A stretch of DNA of 64,000 nucleotides, from positions 1-64,000 of the forward strand of contig NZ_CAMDLM010000009.1 of the NCBI RefSeq assembly GCF_945901735.1, given 5' to 3'. The notes beneath the pieces are model-generated. The model saw only the letters and a list, made by a program, of their open reading frames with translations. It did not search any database and was not told the DNA's origin. Positions 51,587 to 61,929 of this stretch are shown piece after piece. Position numbers and translations under genes: made by a program. Origin of the DNA: Limnohabitans sp. Rim8. GTDB lineage: Bacteria > Pseudomonadota > Gammaproteobacteria > Burkholderiales > Burkholderiaceae_C. The first letter of the stretch is position 1. The number at the start of each line of letters is the position of its first letter.

Positions 51587-52192
51587 ATGTTGATCGATGC
51601 AGATGAAAGCCAATTGGTGCTGGTGGATTTTCAGGCCCGTTTGAAGCCCGCGATGCTGGATGCCGATGCCGTTTGGGCCAACGCCGCACGCCTGGCCACC
51701 TTGGCCCAAGCGATGGATGTGCCCATCTGGGGCACCGAACAAAACCCGTCGCGTCTGGGTGAGATGCCGCCTGAAATGCGCAGCTGCTGCCGCCAAGTGT
51801 TGGCCAAGATGCAGTTCAGTGCAGTGGAAGAGGGCTTGGGCGAATGGTTGCAGCCCGAGTCGCCTCAAGTCCCCAAGGGCAATGCCCGCAGCTTGCCACG
51901 CCACCTGCAAAAACCACAGCCCGGCCTAGCGCCGCGCAAGACCATTGTGTTGGCGGGTTGCGAAGCGCACATTTGTTTGTTGCAAACTGCCTTGGATTTG
52001 TTGGAAGACGAGTTCGAGGTGTGGGTGGTGACCGATGCTTGTAGCTCGCGCACAGAGCGCAACCGCGATGCGGCCTACGACCGCCTCGCCGGTGCAGGGG
52101 CTGAGTTGGTGACCGCTGAAATGGTGGCGTTTGAGTGGCTTCGCACGGCCGAGCACCCCGATTTCAAGCTGCTGCAAAGTTTGTTCAAATGA
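51587..52192 (+). CDS. Isochorismatase-family cysteine hydrolase
   Basis: A 201-residue cytosolic enzyme of the isochorismatase/nicotinamidase fold. The catalytic Asp is in QLVLVDFQARLK, a Lys in VLAKMQFSAVEE, and the nucleophile Cys in VLAGCEAHICLLQTALDLL, which is followed by VWVVTDACSSRTERNRDAAYDRL. The family hydrolyses amides or vinyl ethers; the substrate here is unknown. It stands alone between the divergent NlpC/P60 gene and the synthetase gene. Confidence 0.9.
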   Translation: MLIDADESQLVLVDFQARLKPAMLDADAVWANAARLATLAQAMDVPIWGTEQNPSRLGEMPPEMRSCCRQVLAKMQFSAVEEGLGEWLQPESPQVPKGNARSLPRHLQKPQPGLAPRKTIVLAGCEAHICLLQTALDLLEDEFEVWVVTDACSSRTERNRDAAYDRLAGAGAELVTAEMVAFEWLRTAEHPDFKLLQSLFK

Positions 52193-52366
52193 CCGGTTCA
52201 AACTGGAGGAGCGCTGGTCAAACATCGTCGATGATGATTTTGTTCATGGGCTGAGTCAGCTTATTGCAAGTCCCTTGGCCATAATTATGAATTCAGAAGC
52301 GCTGGGTGGTGCACGAACATCGCCCCACTTCCTCGGTTTCAACTTGGTGGATTTCAGGAGACATTT

Positions 52367-54265
52367 ATGGGCAATTTCGCAGAATTTCACCAGCGCTCGA
52401 TCAACGACCGCGACGCCTTCTGGGCCGAGCAGGCCAAGCTGGTGGACTGGAAAGTCCAGCCCCAGCAAATTTGCGACTACAGCAACCCGCCGTTTGCCAA
52501 GTGGTTCGTCGGCGGCCAAACCAACCTGTGCCACAACGCGTTAGACCGCCACTTGGCCGAGCGTGCCGATCAGCCCGCTTTGATCTTTGTGTCGACCGAA
52601 ACCGATACCGAAAAAACCTACACCTTCCGTGACCTGCATGCGGAAGTGCAGCGCATGGCCGCGATCTTGCAAGACTTGGGCGTGGTCAAAGGTGATCGCG
52701 TGCTGATTTACATGCCCATGATCGCCGAAGCGGCGTTCGCCATGCTTGCCTGCGTGCGTTTGGGGGCCATCCACTCGGTGGTGTTTGGCGGCTTCGCATC
52801 GCATTCGCTGGCCACCCGCATCGAAGACGCGTCGCCCAAAGTCATCATCAGCGCCGACGCGGGTTCACGCAGCGGCAAGGTCGTGGCCTACAAGCCGTTG
52901 CTCGACGAAGCCATCCAGCTCTCAGCCCACAAGCCTGCCAAGGTGGTGATGGTGAATCGACATCTGGCCGCCTTCACGCCTGTGGCAGGACGCGACATGG
53001 ACTACGCTGCCGAGCGCGCCCGGCAAATGGACACCGTGGTGCCTTGCGTCTGGGTCGAATCCACCCACCCCAGCTACACCCTCTACACCTCGGGCACCAC
53101 CGGCAAACCCAAGGGCGTGCAGCGCGACACCGGGGGCTACACCGTGGCCTTGGCGGCCAGCATGCCCCATGTCTTTGAAGGCAAGCCGGGCGGCACCTTT
53201 TTCTGCACCAGCGACATCGGTTGGGTGGTGGGCCACAGTTACATCATTTATGGCCCGCTGATCGGCGGCATGGCCACCATCCTGTACGAAGGCCTGCCCA
53301 TCCGTCCAGACGGCGGCATTTGGTGGAGCCTGGTCGAGAAGTACAAGGTCAACGTCATGTTCAGCGCGCCCACAGCGATCCGCGTGCTGAAAAAGCAAGA
53401 CCCTGCGCTGCTCACCAAATACGATTTGTCCAGCCTGCAAGCGCTGTTCCTGGCCGGGGAACCGCTGGACGAGCCCACCGCCAAATGGATTTCTGAAGGC
53501 CTGGGCGGTAAGCCCATCATCGACAACTACTGGCAGACCGAAACCGGTTGGCCTATTTTGAGCATTTGCAATGGTGTGGAAAAAGCACCCAGCAAGTTCG
53601 GATCGCCTGGCAAGGCCATTTATGGCTACAACGTCAAACTGGTCGACGACCAGACCGGCGAAGAGCTCACCGGTGCCAACCAGAAGGGCGTGCTGACCAT
53701 CGAAGGCCCATTGCCCCCGGGCAACTTGCAAACCATTTGGGGCGACGATGCGCGGTTCGTCAAAACCTATTGGAAGACGGTGCCGGGCAAGATGGTCTAC
53801 AACACCTTCGACTGGGCCGTGCGGGATGAAGACAGTTACTTCTTCATCTTGGGACGCACCGATGACGTGATCAACGTCGCCGGGCATCGTCTGGGCACCC
53901 GCGAAATCGAAGAGAGCATCTCCAGCCACCCCAACATCGCCGAAGTGGCGGTGGTGGGCGTGGCCGATCAGCTCAAAGGGCAGGTGGCCATGGCGTTTGC
54001 CATCGCCAAAGACACTTCGGGTTTGGGTGATGCGCCAGCGCGCCTGAAGCTTGAAGGCGAAGTCATGAAGGTGGTGGACAAGCAACTGGGTGCGGTGGCC
54101 CGCCCCTCGCGCGTGTTTTTCGTCTCGGCCTTGCCCAAGACGCGCAGCGGCAAATTGCTGCGCCGCGCGATTCAGGCCGTGGCCGAGGGCCGCGATCCGG
54201 GTGACCTGACCACCATGGACGATCCGGCCGCCTTGCAGCAGATCGTGGACCAGATCAAGGGCTGA
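52367..54265 (+). CDS. prpE: Propionyl-CoA (acetyl-CoA) synthetase, PrpE type
   Basis: A 632-residue AMP-forming short-chain acyl-CoA synthetase. The core motifs are YTLYTSGTTGKPKGVQRDTGGYTVALAASM, CTSDIGWVVGHSYIIYGPL, IIDNYWQTETGWPI, FFILGRTDDVINVAGHRLGTREIEESI and the acetylatable catalytic Lys region LPKTRSGKLLRRAI. The phrase KGVQRDTGGY and the length favour propionate-CoA ligase over acetyl-CoA synthetase (about 650 residues). It makes propionyl-CoA or acetyl-CoA from the free acid. A hairpin terminator follows, so it is transcribed apart from sucA. Confidence 0.88.
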   Translation: MGNFAEFHQRSINDRDAFWAEQAKLVDWKVQPQQICDYSNPPFAKWFVGGQTNLCHNALDRHLAERADQPALIFVSTETDTEKTYTFRDLHAEVQRMAAILQDLGVVKGDRVLIYMPMIAEAAFAMLACVRLGAIHSVVFGGFASHSLATRIEDASPKVIISADAGSRSGKVVAYKPLLDEAIQLSAHKPAKVVMVNRHLAAFTPVAGRDMDYAAERARQMDTVVPCVWVESTHPSYTLYTSGTTGKPKGVQRDTGGYTVALAASMPHVFEGKPGGTFFCTSDIGWVVGHSYIIYGPLIGGMATILYEGLPIRPDGGIWWSLVEKYKVNVMFSAPTAIRVLKKQDPALLTKYDLSSLQALFLAGEPLDEPTAKWISEGLGGKPIIDNYWQTETGWPILSICNGVEKAPSKFGSPGKAIYGYNVKLVDDQTGEELTGANQKGVLTIEGPLPPGNLQTIWGDDARFVKTYWKTVPGKMVYNTFDWAVRDEDSYFFILGRTDDVINVAGHRLGTREIEESISSHPNIAEVAVVGVADQLKGQVAMAFAIAKDTSGLGDAPARLKLEGEVMKVVDKQLGAVARPSRVFFVSALPKTRSGKLLRRAIQAVAEGRDPGDLTTMDDPAALQQIVDQIKG

Positions 54266-54285
54266 CGCCCTGGCCCTGTCACAGG

Positions 54286-54308
54286 ACCTCGCCTTGGCGA
54301 GGTTTTTT
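54286..54308 (+). terminator. Rho-independent terminator after prpE
   Basis: A 7-bp stem (acctcgc / gcgaggt) with a CTTG loop is followed by a T run, about 20 bases after the prpE stop. Confidence 0.85.
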
Positions 54309-54467
54309 AACTGAAAGCCATTCGCCGGTTCAGTTTGACTTGACTGTAAGTATCAGAGCCGACTAGCCGTGGCACAATGCGCGATGTACTCAGGCCCTTC
54401 CCATGCCACAGTCGCATCCGCCAACCGGTTCAGCCGTGTCGCGGAAGGTAAAAATAACCCAACTTAT

Positions 54468-54490
54468 GTTTCCCAGAGGGAAACGGAGGT
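54468..54490 (+). promoter_or_regulatory. Small inverted repeat abutting the sucA ribosome-binding site
   Basis: gtttccc-aga-gggaaac (54468-54484) directly adjoins the Shine-Dalgarno ggaggt (54485-54490) of sucA. Such a hairpin could affect ribosome access. The upstream 150 bases must contain the suc operon promoter; a TTGACT is visible but no matching minus-10 was found. Confidence 0.4.
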
Positions 54491-54499
54491 CAGCGAAAT

Positions 54500-57367
54500 A
54501 TGAGCGAGACCAATTCCGTCTACGCCGCCTATCAAGGCAACACGTACTTGTTCGGCGGCAACGCCCCGTATGTCGAAGAGATGTACGAAAACTACCTGGC
54601 CAACCCCGGCAGCGTTCCCGACTCTTGGCGCGACTACTTCGACGCCCTCCAGCACGTACCCGCAGTCGACGGCTCCAACGCCAAAGATGTGCCGCACCTG
54701 CCTGTCATCAATGCCTTTGCCGAGCGCGCCAAGTCCGGCGGCACCAAAGTCGTGATGGCCAGCGCCGATGTCGAAATGGGCCGCAAGCGCACCGCCGTTC
54801 AGCAGCTGATCGCCGCTTACCGCAACGTGGGCCAGCGCTGGGCCGACCTGGATCCGCTCAAGCGCACCGAACGCCCCAACATCCCTGACCTCGACCCGGC
54901 TTTCTTTGGCTTCACCGACGCAGACCAGGAAACCGTATTCGATACCAGCAACACCTTCTTCGGCAAAAACCGCATGTCCTTGCGCGAGTTGCTGAATGCG
55001 TTGCGTGAGACCTATTGCGGCACGATCGGTGCCGAGTACATGTACACCACCGACCAGGCCGAAAAGCGCTGGTGGCAGCAAAAGCTCGAAAGCATCCGCA
55101 GCAAGCCCAACTTCACGGTCGAGAAGAAAAAACAGATCCTCGACCGCCTGACGGCTGCTGAAGGCCTGGAGCGTTACCTGCACACCAAGTACGTCGGCCA
55201 AAAGCGCTTTTCGCTCGAAGGTGGCGAGAGTTTCATTGCGGCCATGGACGAGTTGATCCAGTCCGCAGGGGCCCAAGGCGTGCAGGAAGTCGTGATCGGC
55301 ATGGCCCACCGCGGCCGCTTGAACGTGTTGGTCAACACCATGGGCAAGTTGCCGGCCGACCTGTTTGCCGAGTTCGACCACACGGCCCCCGAAGAGTTGC
55401 CCGCTGGTGACGTGAAGTACCACCAGGGTTTCAGCTCTGACGTGAGCACGGCCGGTGGCCCGGTCCACTTGACGCTGGCCTTCAACCCCTCACACCTGGA
55501 AATCGTGAACCCCGTGGTCGAAGGCTCGGTGCGCGCCCGCATGGACCGCCGGGGTGATCCGCAAGGCAAGCAGGTGCTGCCGGTGTTGGTGCACGGTGAC
55601 GCCGCCTTTGGTGGCCAGGGTGTGAATCAGGAAACCTTTGCTCTGGCGCAAACCCGTGGTTATTCCACGGGCGGTACGGTGCACATCATCATCAACAACC
55701 AAATTGGCTTCACGACGTCCGACCCGCGCGACATGCGCTCGAGCGTGTTTTGCACCGACATCGTGAAGATGGTCGAGGCGCCGGTGTTGCACGTCAATGG
55801 CGACGACCCGGAAGCCGTGGTCATGGCTGCGCAGTTGGCCCTCCAATACCGCATGACCTTCCGCAAGGATGTGGTGCTGGACGTGGTGTGCTTTCGCAAA
55901 CTGGGGCACAACGAGCAGGACACGCCAGCGTTGACCCAGCCGCTGATGTACAAAAAAATTGCGGCCCACCCCGGCACGCGCAAACTGTTTGCCGACAAAC
56001 TGGCTGCGCAAGGCTTGGGCGACAACCTGGGCGAGGAGATGGCCAAGACTTACCGCGACGCACTCGACGCGGGCAAAAACACGACCGAGCCGGTGCTGAC
56101 CAACTTCAAGACCCAATTCACGGTGGATTGGTCGCCTTTCCTGGGCAAGAAGTGGACCGATGCGGGCGACACCGCTGTTCCACTGGCTGAGTGGAAGCGC
56201 GTGGCTGAAAAAATCACGACCATCCCTGAATCGGTGACGCCTCACCAATTGGTCAAAAAGGTGTACGACGATCGCGCGGCCATGGGCCGTGGCGAAACAC
56301 CCATCGACTGGGGCATGGGCGAGCACATGGCTTTTGCAACCTTGGTGGCCAGTGGCTACCCCGTGCGCCTGTCGGGTGAAGATTGTGGCCGTGGCACCTT
56401 CACACACCGCCATGCTGTGATTCACGACCAAAAGCGTGAGAAGTGGGACACAGGCACTTACGTAGCCCTGCAAAACGTCTCTGACAAGCAGGCCCCTTTT
56501 GTGGTCATTGACTCGATCTTGTCCGAAGAAGCGGTGCTGGCGTTTGAATACGGTTACGCCTCCAACGACCCCAACACCCTGGTGATTTGGGAGGCGCAGT
56601 TTGGCGACTTTGCCAACGGCGCGCAGGTCGTTATTGACCAGTTCATCGCCTCGGGCGAAGTCAAGTGGGGCCGGGTCAACGGCATCACCTTGATGCTGCC
56701 GCATGGCTACGAAGGGCAGGGTCCCGAGCACAGCTCGGCCCGTGTCGAGCGCTTCATGCAACTGGCGGCCGACACCAACATGCAACTGGTTCAGCCCACC
56801 ACGGCCAGCCAGATCTTCCATGTGCTGCGTCGGCAAATGGTGCGCAACTTGCGCAAGCCCTTGGTTATCTTTACCCCGAAGTCGCTGCTGCGCAACAAGG
56901 ACGCGGCATCGCCAGTGTCCGAGTTCACGCATGGCAGCTTCCAGACCGTGATTCCTGAGAACAAAACGCTCAAAGCCGACAAGGTCAAGCGCGTGGTGGC
57001 TTGCTCGGGCAAGGTGTACTACGACCTGGTCAAGCACCGTGAGGCCAAGGAGGCTGAAGACGTGGCCATCATCCGAGTGGAGCAGCTCTACCCGTTCCCG
57101 CACAAGGCCTTTGCGGCCGAGCTGAAAAAGTACCCCAACGCCACCGACCTCGTGTGGTGTCAGGATGAACCACAGAACCAGGGGGCCTGGTTCTTCATCC
57201 AGCACAACATCCACGAGAACATGCAGGATGGTCAAAAACTCGGGTATGCCGGTCGCGCAGCCTCCGCCTCACCCGCGGTGGGTTATTCGCACCTGCACCA
57301 GGACCAGCAAAAGGCCCTGATTGAGGCAGCATTTGCCAAACTCAAGGGCTTCGTGCTGACCAAATGA
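54500..57367 (+). CDS. sucA: 2-oxoglutarate dehydrogenase E1 component
   Basis: A 955-residue thiamine-diphosphate enzyme of the TCA cycle that decarboxylates 2-oxoglutarate and succinylates the lipoyl group of SucB. Landmarks are the N-terminal [42 protein letters not shown], the [17 protein letters not shown] segment, ThDP-binding [45 protein letters not shown] and [17 protein letters not shown]. The C-terminal [33 protein letters not shown] is also typical. The length fits the family. It heads the operon sucA-sucB-lipoprotein-lpd. Confidence 0.98.
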   Translation: MSETNSVYAAYQGNTYLFGGNAPYVEEMYENYLANPGSVPDSWRDYFDALQHVPAVDGSNAKDVPHLPVINAFAERAKSGGTKVVMASADVEMGRKRTAVQQLIAAYRNVGQRWADLDPLKRTERPNIPDLDPAFFGFTDADQETVFDTSNTFFGKNRMSLRELLNALRETYCGTIGAEYMYTTDQAEKRWWQQKLESIRSKPNFTVEKKKQILDRLTAAEGLERYLHTKYVGQKRFSLEGGESFIAAMDELIQSAGAQGVQEVVIGMAHRGRLNVLVNTMGKLPADLFAEFDHTAPEELPAGDVKYHQGFSSDVSTAGGPVHLTLAFNPSHLEIVNPVVEGSVRARMDRRGDPQGKQVLPVLVHGDAAFGGQGVNQETFALAQTRGYSTGGTVHIIINNQIGFTTSDPRDMRSSVFCTDIVKMVEAPVLHVNGDDPEAVVMAAQLALQYRMTFRKDVVLDVVCFRKLGHNEQDTPALTQPLMYKKIAAHPGTRKLFADKLAAQGLGDNLGEEMAKTYRDALDAGKNTTEPVLTNFKTQFTVDWSPFLGKKWTDAGDTAVPLAEWKRVAEKITTIPESVTPHQLVKKVYDDRAAMGRGETPIDWGMGEHMAFATLVASGYPVRLSGEDCGRGTFTHRHAVIHDQKREKWDTGTYVALQNVSDKQAPFVVIDSILSEEAVLAFEYGYASNDPNTLVIWEAQFGDFANGAQVVIDQFIASGEVKWGRVNGITLMLPHGYEGQGPEHSSARVERFMQLAADTNMQLVQPTTASQIFHVLRRQMVRNLRKPLVIFTPKSLLRNKDAASPVSEFTHGSFQTVIPENKTLKADKVKRVVACSGKVYYDLVKHREAKEAEDVAIIRVEQLYPFPHKAFAAELKKYPNATDLVWCQDEPQNQGAWFFIQHNIHENMQDGQKLGYAGRAASASPAVGYSHLHQDQQKALIEAAFAKLKGFVLTK

Positions 57368-57374
57368 TGCGGCC

Positions 57375-57400
57375 CCTGGCGCTGAGTGTTCAGCGCCAGG
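57375..57400 (+). repeat. Hairpin between sucA and sucB
   Basis: A perfect 11-bp stem (cctggcgctga / tcagcgccagg) with a GTGT loop lies just after the sucA stop and has no T run. It probably protects the sucA message end or adjusts sucB expression rather than stopping transcription. Confidence 0.55.
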
Positions 57401-57458
57401 CCCTTCACCCCAATCTTCCAGTACACCTTTCAAACGTAGAACGCATAACGGAAAAATC

Positions 57459-58709
57459 ATGGCAATCGTAGAAGTCAAAGTCCCCCAACTGTCCGAGTCC
57501 GTGGCCGAGGCCACCATGCTGCAGTGGAAAAAGAAAGTCGGCGACACCGTGGCCGCCGACGAGATCCTGATCGAGATCGAAACCGACAAGGTCGTGCTCG
57601 AAGTGCCCGCACCTTCAGCAGGTGTTTTGTCGGAAATCCTTCAGGCCGACGGTGCCACGGTGACCGCAGAGCAGCTGATCGCCCGCATCGACACCGATGG
57701 CAAAGTGGCCGCCGCCGCGCCTGCAGCCGCAGCGCCTGCCGCTGCATCGGCCCCGACTGTCGCCGCTGCCCCCGCAGCGGCCAGCACCAGCATGGCCGGT
57801 GTGGCCATGCCCGCTGCCGCGAAGCTGATGGCCGACAATAGCCTGGCCGCTGGATCGGTGCCTGGCACCGGTAAAGACGGCCGAGTGACCAAGGGCGATG
57901 TGCTGGCCGCTGTGGCCGGAGGCGTCAAAACGACTGCTGCCGTGATCCCCACGGGTGTGCCCACCCAGGCTTTGCCTCAGGTGTCTGGACCAGCCGTGGA
58001 TTTGGGTGAGCGCCCAGCGCAGCGCGTGCCGATGACGCGTCTGCGTGCCCGTGTGGCCGAGCGTTTGCTGCAATCGCAATCGACCAACGCTATCCTGACG
58101 ACGTTCAACGAAATCAACATGGCCCCGGTCATGGACATGCGCAAGCGCATGCAAGAGCGTTTTGAGAAGGAACACGGCTGCAAGTTGGGCTTCATGAGCT
58201 TTTTCGTCAAGGCCGCTGTGCACGCCCTCAAAAAGTTCCCCGTGCTCAACGCTTCGGTGGACGGCAACGACATCGTCTACCACGGCTACTTCGACATCGG
58301 CATCGCGGTGGGCTCGCCGCGTGGTTTGGTGGTGCCCATCTTGCGCAACGCCGACCAGATGAGCTTTGCTGAGATCGAAAAGAAGATCGCTGAGTTTGGA
58401 CAAAAAGCCAAAGACGGCAAGCTGGGCATGGAAGAGATGACCGGTGGCACTTTCTCGATCTCGAACGGCGGCACCTTCGGCTCGATGATGTCAACACCCA
58501 TCATCAACCCACCCCAGTCGGCCATTTTGGGTGTGCATGCGACCAAAGACCGCGCCATGGTGGAAAACGGCCAAGTTGTGGTTCGCCCGATGAACTACTT
58601 CGCCATGTCTTACGACCACCGCATCATCGACGGCCGCGAAGCTGTCTTGGGTTTGGTTGCCATGAAAGAAGCGCTGGAAGACCCCGCGCGTTTGTTGTTC
58701 GACATCTAA
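57459..58709 (+). CDS. sucB: 2-oxoglutarate dehydrogenase E2, dihydrolipoamide succinyltransferase
   Basis: A 416-residue E2 with one lipoyl domain (about 1-77; lipoylated Lys in [18 protein letters not shown]), an Ala-rich linker, a subunit-binding domain ([35 protein letters not shown]) and the catalytic domain. The catalytic His-Asp motif is [26 protein letters not shown]. It transfers succinyl groups to coenzyme A. It follows sucA by 91 bases and is followed, unusually, by a lipoprotein gene before lpd. Confidence 0.97.
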   Translation: MAIVEVKVPQLSESVAEATMLQWKKKVGDTVAADEILIEIETDKVVLEVPAPSAGVLSEILQADGATVTAEQLIARIDTDGKVAAAAPAAAAPAAASAPTVAAAPAAASTSMAGVAMPAAAKLMADNSLAAGSVPGTGKDGRVTKGDVLAAVAGGVKTTAAVIPTGVPTQALPQVSGPAVDLGERPAQRVPMTRLRARVAERLLQSQSTNAILTTFNEINMAPVMDMRKRMQERFEKEHGCKLGFMSFFVKAAVHALKKFPVLNASVDGNDIVYHGYFDIGIAVGSPRGLVVPILRNADQMSFAEIEKKIAEFGQKAKDGKLGMEEMTGGTFSISNGGTFGSMMSTPIINPPQSAILGVHATKDRAMVENGQVVVRPMNYFAMSYDHRIIDGREAVLGLVAMKEALEDPARLLFDI

Positions 58710-58738
58710 ATATTGACGACGTATCCAAAGGAAAAAAC

Positions 58739-59278
58739 ATGAAAATTTTGGCAACACTTACTCTTGCTGCTTTACTTTCTGGTTGCTCAACTTATATGCC
58801 TCAGCGGTACAGTGCCTCGGCTGATAATGTTGTTGTAATTAAGGCATTGAATGTGAATGGCGTTAATGTTGGAACTTTCACTACAACGGTGAAAGTTGAT
58901 AGTGCATGTCGAGGTGCTGGGCCTATTGCTCCACCCGACAGTATGAGCTTTGAAGCCTATATACAAAAAGCGTTTGCAGACGAATTGAAGTTGGCAGGCG
59001 TTTTTGATGCTGTAGCACCTAAGGTAACTTTAGCTGGCGTCCTAACCAAAATAGACTTTTCATCTTCAAAAGGGCTGACAGGCGGGGAGTGGAATTTGGC
59101 GCTTGACCTGAAATCTTCCAATGGGAAGTCTATTTCTGCCACAGAAACATATAACTTTAATAGTGGCTTTGGTGCAGATACTGCATGTAAACAGACTGCG
59201 GAGGCTTTTCTGCCAGCCACACAAAATTTGTTGGCTAAATTAATCAAAAATCCCAATTTCAAAGCAATGTTGCAATAA
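58739..59278 (+). CDS. AT-rich putative lipoprotein inserted in the suc operon
   Basis: A 179-residue protein with a lipoprotein signal peptide (ILATLTLAALLSGCSTYMPQ; Cys16 is the lipidation site). The mature part is about 160 residues of mixed strand and helix with two further cysteines (DSACRGAG and DTACKQTAE) that could pair. No enzymatic motif is seen. By eye its codon use is far more AT-rich than every neighbour (TTT, AAT, GTT and AAA are common), which suggests recent acquisition. It lies 29 bases after sucB and 11 bases before lpd on the same strand, so it is carried on the suc operon transcript. Known suc operons have no such gene. Function unknown. Confidence 0.8.
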   Translation: MKILATLTLAALLSGCSTYMPQRYSASADNVVVIKALNVNGVNVGTFTTTVKVDSACRGAGPIAPPDSMSFEAYIQKAFADELKLAGVFDAVAPKVTLAGVLTKIDFSSSKGLTGGEWNLALDLKSSNGKSISATETYNFNSGFGADTACKQTAEAFLPATQNLLAKLIKNPNFKAMLQ

Positions 59279-59289
59279 AGATTTAAATC

Positions 59290-60717
59290 ATGAGCAAACA
59301 ATTCGACGTTGTCGTCATCGGCGGTGGCCCCGGTGGCTACATTGCGGCCATCCGAGCGGCACAACTCGGTTTCCAGGTCGCTTGTATTGACGAGTGGAAA
59401 AACGCAGCCGGTGGCCCAGCGCCCGGCGGCACCTGCACCAACGTGGGCTGCATCCCGTCCAAGGCTTTGCTGCAGTCCAGCGAGCACTTTGACCATGCCA
59501 ACCACCACTTTGCAGACCACGGCATCACGACCAAGGACGTGAAGATGGACGTGGCCAAGATGCTGGCGCGCAAAGATAACGTGGTCAAGCAAAACAACGA
59601 CGGTATTCTTTACCTGCTCAAGAAAAACAAGGTCACCTTCTTCCACGGACGCGGCAGCTTTGCTGGCCAAGCCGAAGGCGGCTACGCCATCAACGTGGCG
59701 GGCAAGACCGAAGAGTCGATCACCGGCAAAAACATCATCATCGCCACCGGCTCCAACGCCCGTGCCTTGTCCGGCACGCCGTTTGACGAAGTCAATGTGC
59801 TGTCCAACGACGGCGCCTTGCGCTTGAGCCATGTGCCCAAAAAGCTGGCCCTGATCGGTTCCGGCGTGATTGGTCTGGAAATGGGCTCGGTCTGGCGCCG
59901 TCTGGGTGCAGAAGTCACCATCCTCGAAGGTCTGCCGACCTTCCTGGGGGCCGTGGACGAGCAGATCGCCAAGGAAGCCAAGAAGGTATTTGACAAACAA
60001 GGCCTGAAGATCGAGCTGGGCGTGAAAGTCGGCGAGATCGTCAACGGCAAAAAAAGCGTGACCGTCAACTACACCAACGCCAAAGGCGAAGCTGTGGTGC
60101 TGGACGCCGACAAGCTGATCATCTCGATCGGCCGCGTGCCCAACACCATCGGTTTGAACCCAGAGGCCGTGGGCTTGCAACTCGACGAGCGCGGTGCGAT
60201 TGTGGTGGACGCGGATTGCAAAACCAACCTGCCCGGTGTCTGGGCGGTGGGTGACGTGGTGCGTGGCCCCATGTTGGCGCACAAAGCCGAAGAGGAAGGC
60301 GTGGCGGTGGCCGAGCGCATCGCGGGCCAACACGGTCATGTCAACTTCAACACCATCCCTTGGGTCATCTACACCAGCCCCGAGATCGCTTGGGTGGGCC
60401 GCACCGAGCAGCAGCTCAAAGCCGATGGCGTGGCCTACAAGGCGGGCTCGTTCCCGTTCTTGGCCAATGGCCGTGCCCGTGCTTTGGGCGACACGACCGG
60501 CATGGTGAAAATGCTGGCCGATGCGACCACCGACGAAATCTTGGGCGTGCACATCGTGGGTCCGCAAGCCAGCGAGTTGATCGCCGAGGCCGTGGTGGCC
60601 ATGGAATTCCGTGCCAGCGCCGAAGACATCGCCCGCATTTGCCACGCGCACCCGTCCTTGAGCGAGTCCACCAAAGAGGCTGCTTTGGCCGTGGACAAAC
60701 GCACGCTGAACTTCTGA
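59290..60717 (+). CDS. lpd: Dihydrolipoamide dehydrogenase (E3), suc operon
   Basis: A 475-residue flavoprotein of normal E3 length, without the lipoyl domain of the PDH-operon copy. It has FAD motif FDVVVIGGGPGGYIAAIRAAQLGFQVACIDE, redox disulfide [25 protein letters not shown] motif LALIGSGVIGLEMGSVWRRLGAEVTILE, the FAD-binding VWAVGDVVRGPMLAHKAEEEG and the C-terminal catalytic ICHAHPSLSESTKEAALAV. It reoxidises SucB lipoyl groups with NAD. It ends the operon, and a terminator follows 60 bases later. Confidence 0.97.
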   Translation: MSKQFDVVVIGGGPGGYIAAIRAAQLGFQVACIDEWKNAAGGPAPGGTCTNVGCIPSKALLQSSEHFDHANHHFADHGITTKDVKMDVAKMLARKDNVVKQNNDGILYLLKKNKVTFFHGRGSFAGQAEGGYAINVAGKTEESITGKNIIIATGSNARALSGTPFDEVNVLSNDGALRLSHVPKKLALIGSGVIGLEMGSVWRRLGAEVTILEGLPTFLGAVDEQIAKEAKKVFDKQGLKIELGVKVGEIVNGKKSVTVNYTNAKGEAVVLDADKLIISIGRVPNTIGLNPEAVGLQLDERGAIVVDADCKTNLPGVWAVGDVVRGPMLAHKAEEEGVAVAERIAGQHGHVNFNTIPWVIYTSPEIAWVGRTEQQLKADGVAYKAGSFPFLANGRARALGDTTGMVKMLADATTDEILGVHIVGPQASELIAEAVVAMEFRASAEDIARICHAHPSLSESTKEAALAVDKRTLNF

Positions 60718-60778
60718 GTCTTTGACGGCCGCCGGAACTGCGGTTCTGGGTGAGTTGGGTTAAAGTTCTGCATCCCTG

Positions 60779-60812
60779 AAAACCCGGGCTTGGTCCCGGG
60801 TTTTGTTTTTGA
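60779..60812 (+). terminator. Rho-independent terminator of the suc operon
   Basis: A 10-bp stem (aaaacccggg / cccgggtttt) with a 6-base loop and a following T-rich run (TTTTGTTTTT). It separates lpd from zapE. Confidence 0.85.
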
Positions 60813-60831
60813 ATTGAACAACAAGCCCCCC

Positions 60832-61929
60832 ATGTCCGTTCGTGAAGTCTACGAAGAAGAGCTCCAAAAAAGGGGCTACCAAAGCGATCCGGCCCAACTG
60901 CGGGCCATCGAAGCGCTGGAGCGGTGCGCCAGCGAGTGGGCCGCTTACCAATCCAAGCGAACAGGTCTGCTGGGCAAGTTCTTCAGCCGCCCTGAGATCC
61001 CCAAGGGGGTGTACATGTTTGGGGGCGTGGGGCGCGGTAAAAGCTTTTTGATGGACTGCTTTTTTGCGGCACTGCCCATCCAGCGCAAGACCCGGCTGCA
61101 TTTTCACGAGTTCATGCGCGAAGTGCACCGCGAGCTGACCGCCATTCAGGGCACCGTGAACCCGCTGGACGAGCTGGGCAAGCGCATGGCCAAGCGTTAC
61201 CAGCTGATTTGCTTTGACGAATTTCATGTGGCCGACATCACCGATGCGATGATCTTGCATCGGCTGCTGGTGGCCTTGTTTGACAATGGCGTGGGCTTTG
61301 TCACCACCTCCAATTTTGAACCCGACGGCTTGTACCCCGGGGGCCTGCACCGTGATCGGATTTTGCCCGCCATCGCTTTGTTGAACCAGCGCATGCAGGT
61401 GCTCAGTGTGGACAACGGCACCGATTACCGCCGCCGCACCTTGGAGCGGGTCAAGCTGTACCACTCGCCACTGGGTGAGCAGGCCGATGCCGAGATGAAC
61501 GATGCCTTCAACCGTCTGGCCACGGGTCCCGACGAAGACCCGGTGCTGCACATCGAAGCCCGCGACATCTCCGCCAGACGCCGCGCTGGGGATGTGGTCT
61601 GGTTCGACTTTCGCGCCATTTGCGGCGGTCCGCGTTCGCAAAATGACTACCTGGAAATCGCCACGCAGTACCACACAGTCTTGCTCAGCAATGTGCCGCA
61701 CATGCCGGTGAGCATGGCGTCTGAAGCGCGGCGCTTCACCTGGTTGATTGATGTGTTGTACGACCGCCGGGTCAAGCTGATCCTGTCGGCCGCCGTGCCG
61801 CCCGAGGGCCTGTACACCTCGGGTCCGATGTCGCACGAGTTTCCTCGCACCGTCTCGCGCTTGCATGAGATGCAGTCCAGCGAGTTTCTGGCCTTGGCAC
61901 ACCGCACGGTGGACACGCAGCTCACATGA
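60832..61929 (+). CDS. zapE: Cell division ATPase ZapE (AFG1-like)
   Basis: A 365-residue AAA-type ATPase. Walker A is YMFGGVGRGKSFLMDCFF, Walker B is LICFDEFHVADITDAMIL, and TTSNFEPDGLYPGGLHRDRILPAI carries the arginine-finger region. ZapE associates with the division ring in gamma-proteobacteria; the mitochondrial relative is AFG1/LACE1. The start MSVREVYEEEL (ATG at 60832) comes after the suc terminator; the ORF track extends into it. The gene order lpd-zapE is common in this group. The next gene starts inside its stop codon (ATGA). Confidence 0.93.
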   Translation: MSVREVYEEELQKRGYQSDPAQLRAIEALERCASEWAAYQSKRTGLLGKFFSRPEIPKGVYMFGGVGRGKSFLMDCFFAALPIQRKTRLHFHEFMREVHRELTAIQGTVNPLDELGKRMAKRYQLICFDEFHVADITDAMILHRLLVALFDNGVGFVTTSNFEPDGLYPGGLHRDRILPAIALLNQRMQVLSVDNGTDYRRRTLERVKLYHSPLGEQADAEMNDAFNRLATGPDEDPVLHIEARDISARRRAGDVVWFDFRAICGGPRSQNDYLEIATQYHTVLLSNVPHMPVSMASEARRFTWLIDVLYDRRVKLILSAAVPPEGLYTSGPMSHEFPRTVSRLHEMQSSEFLALAHRTVDTQLT

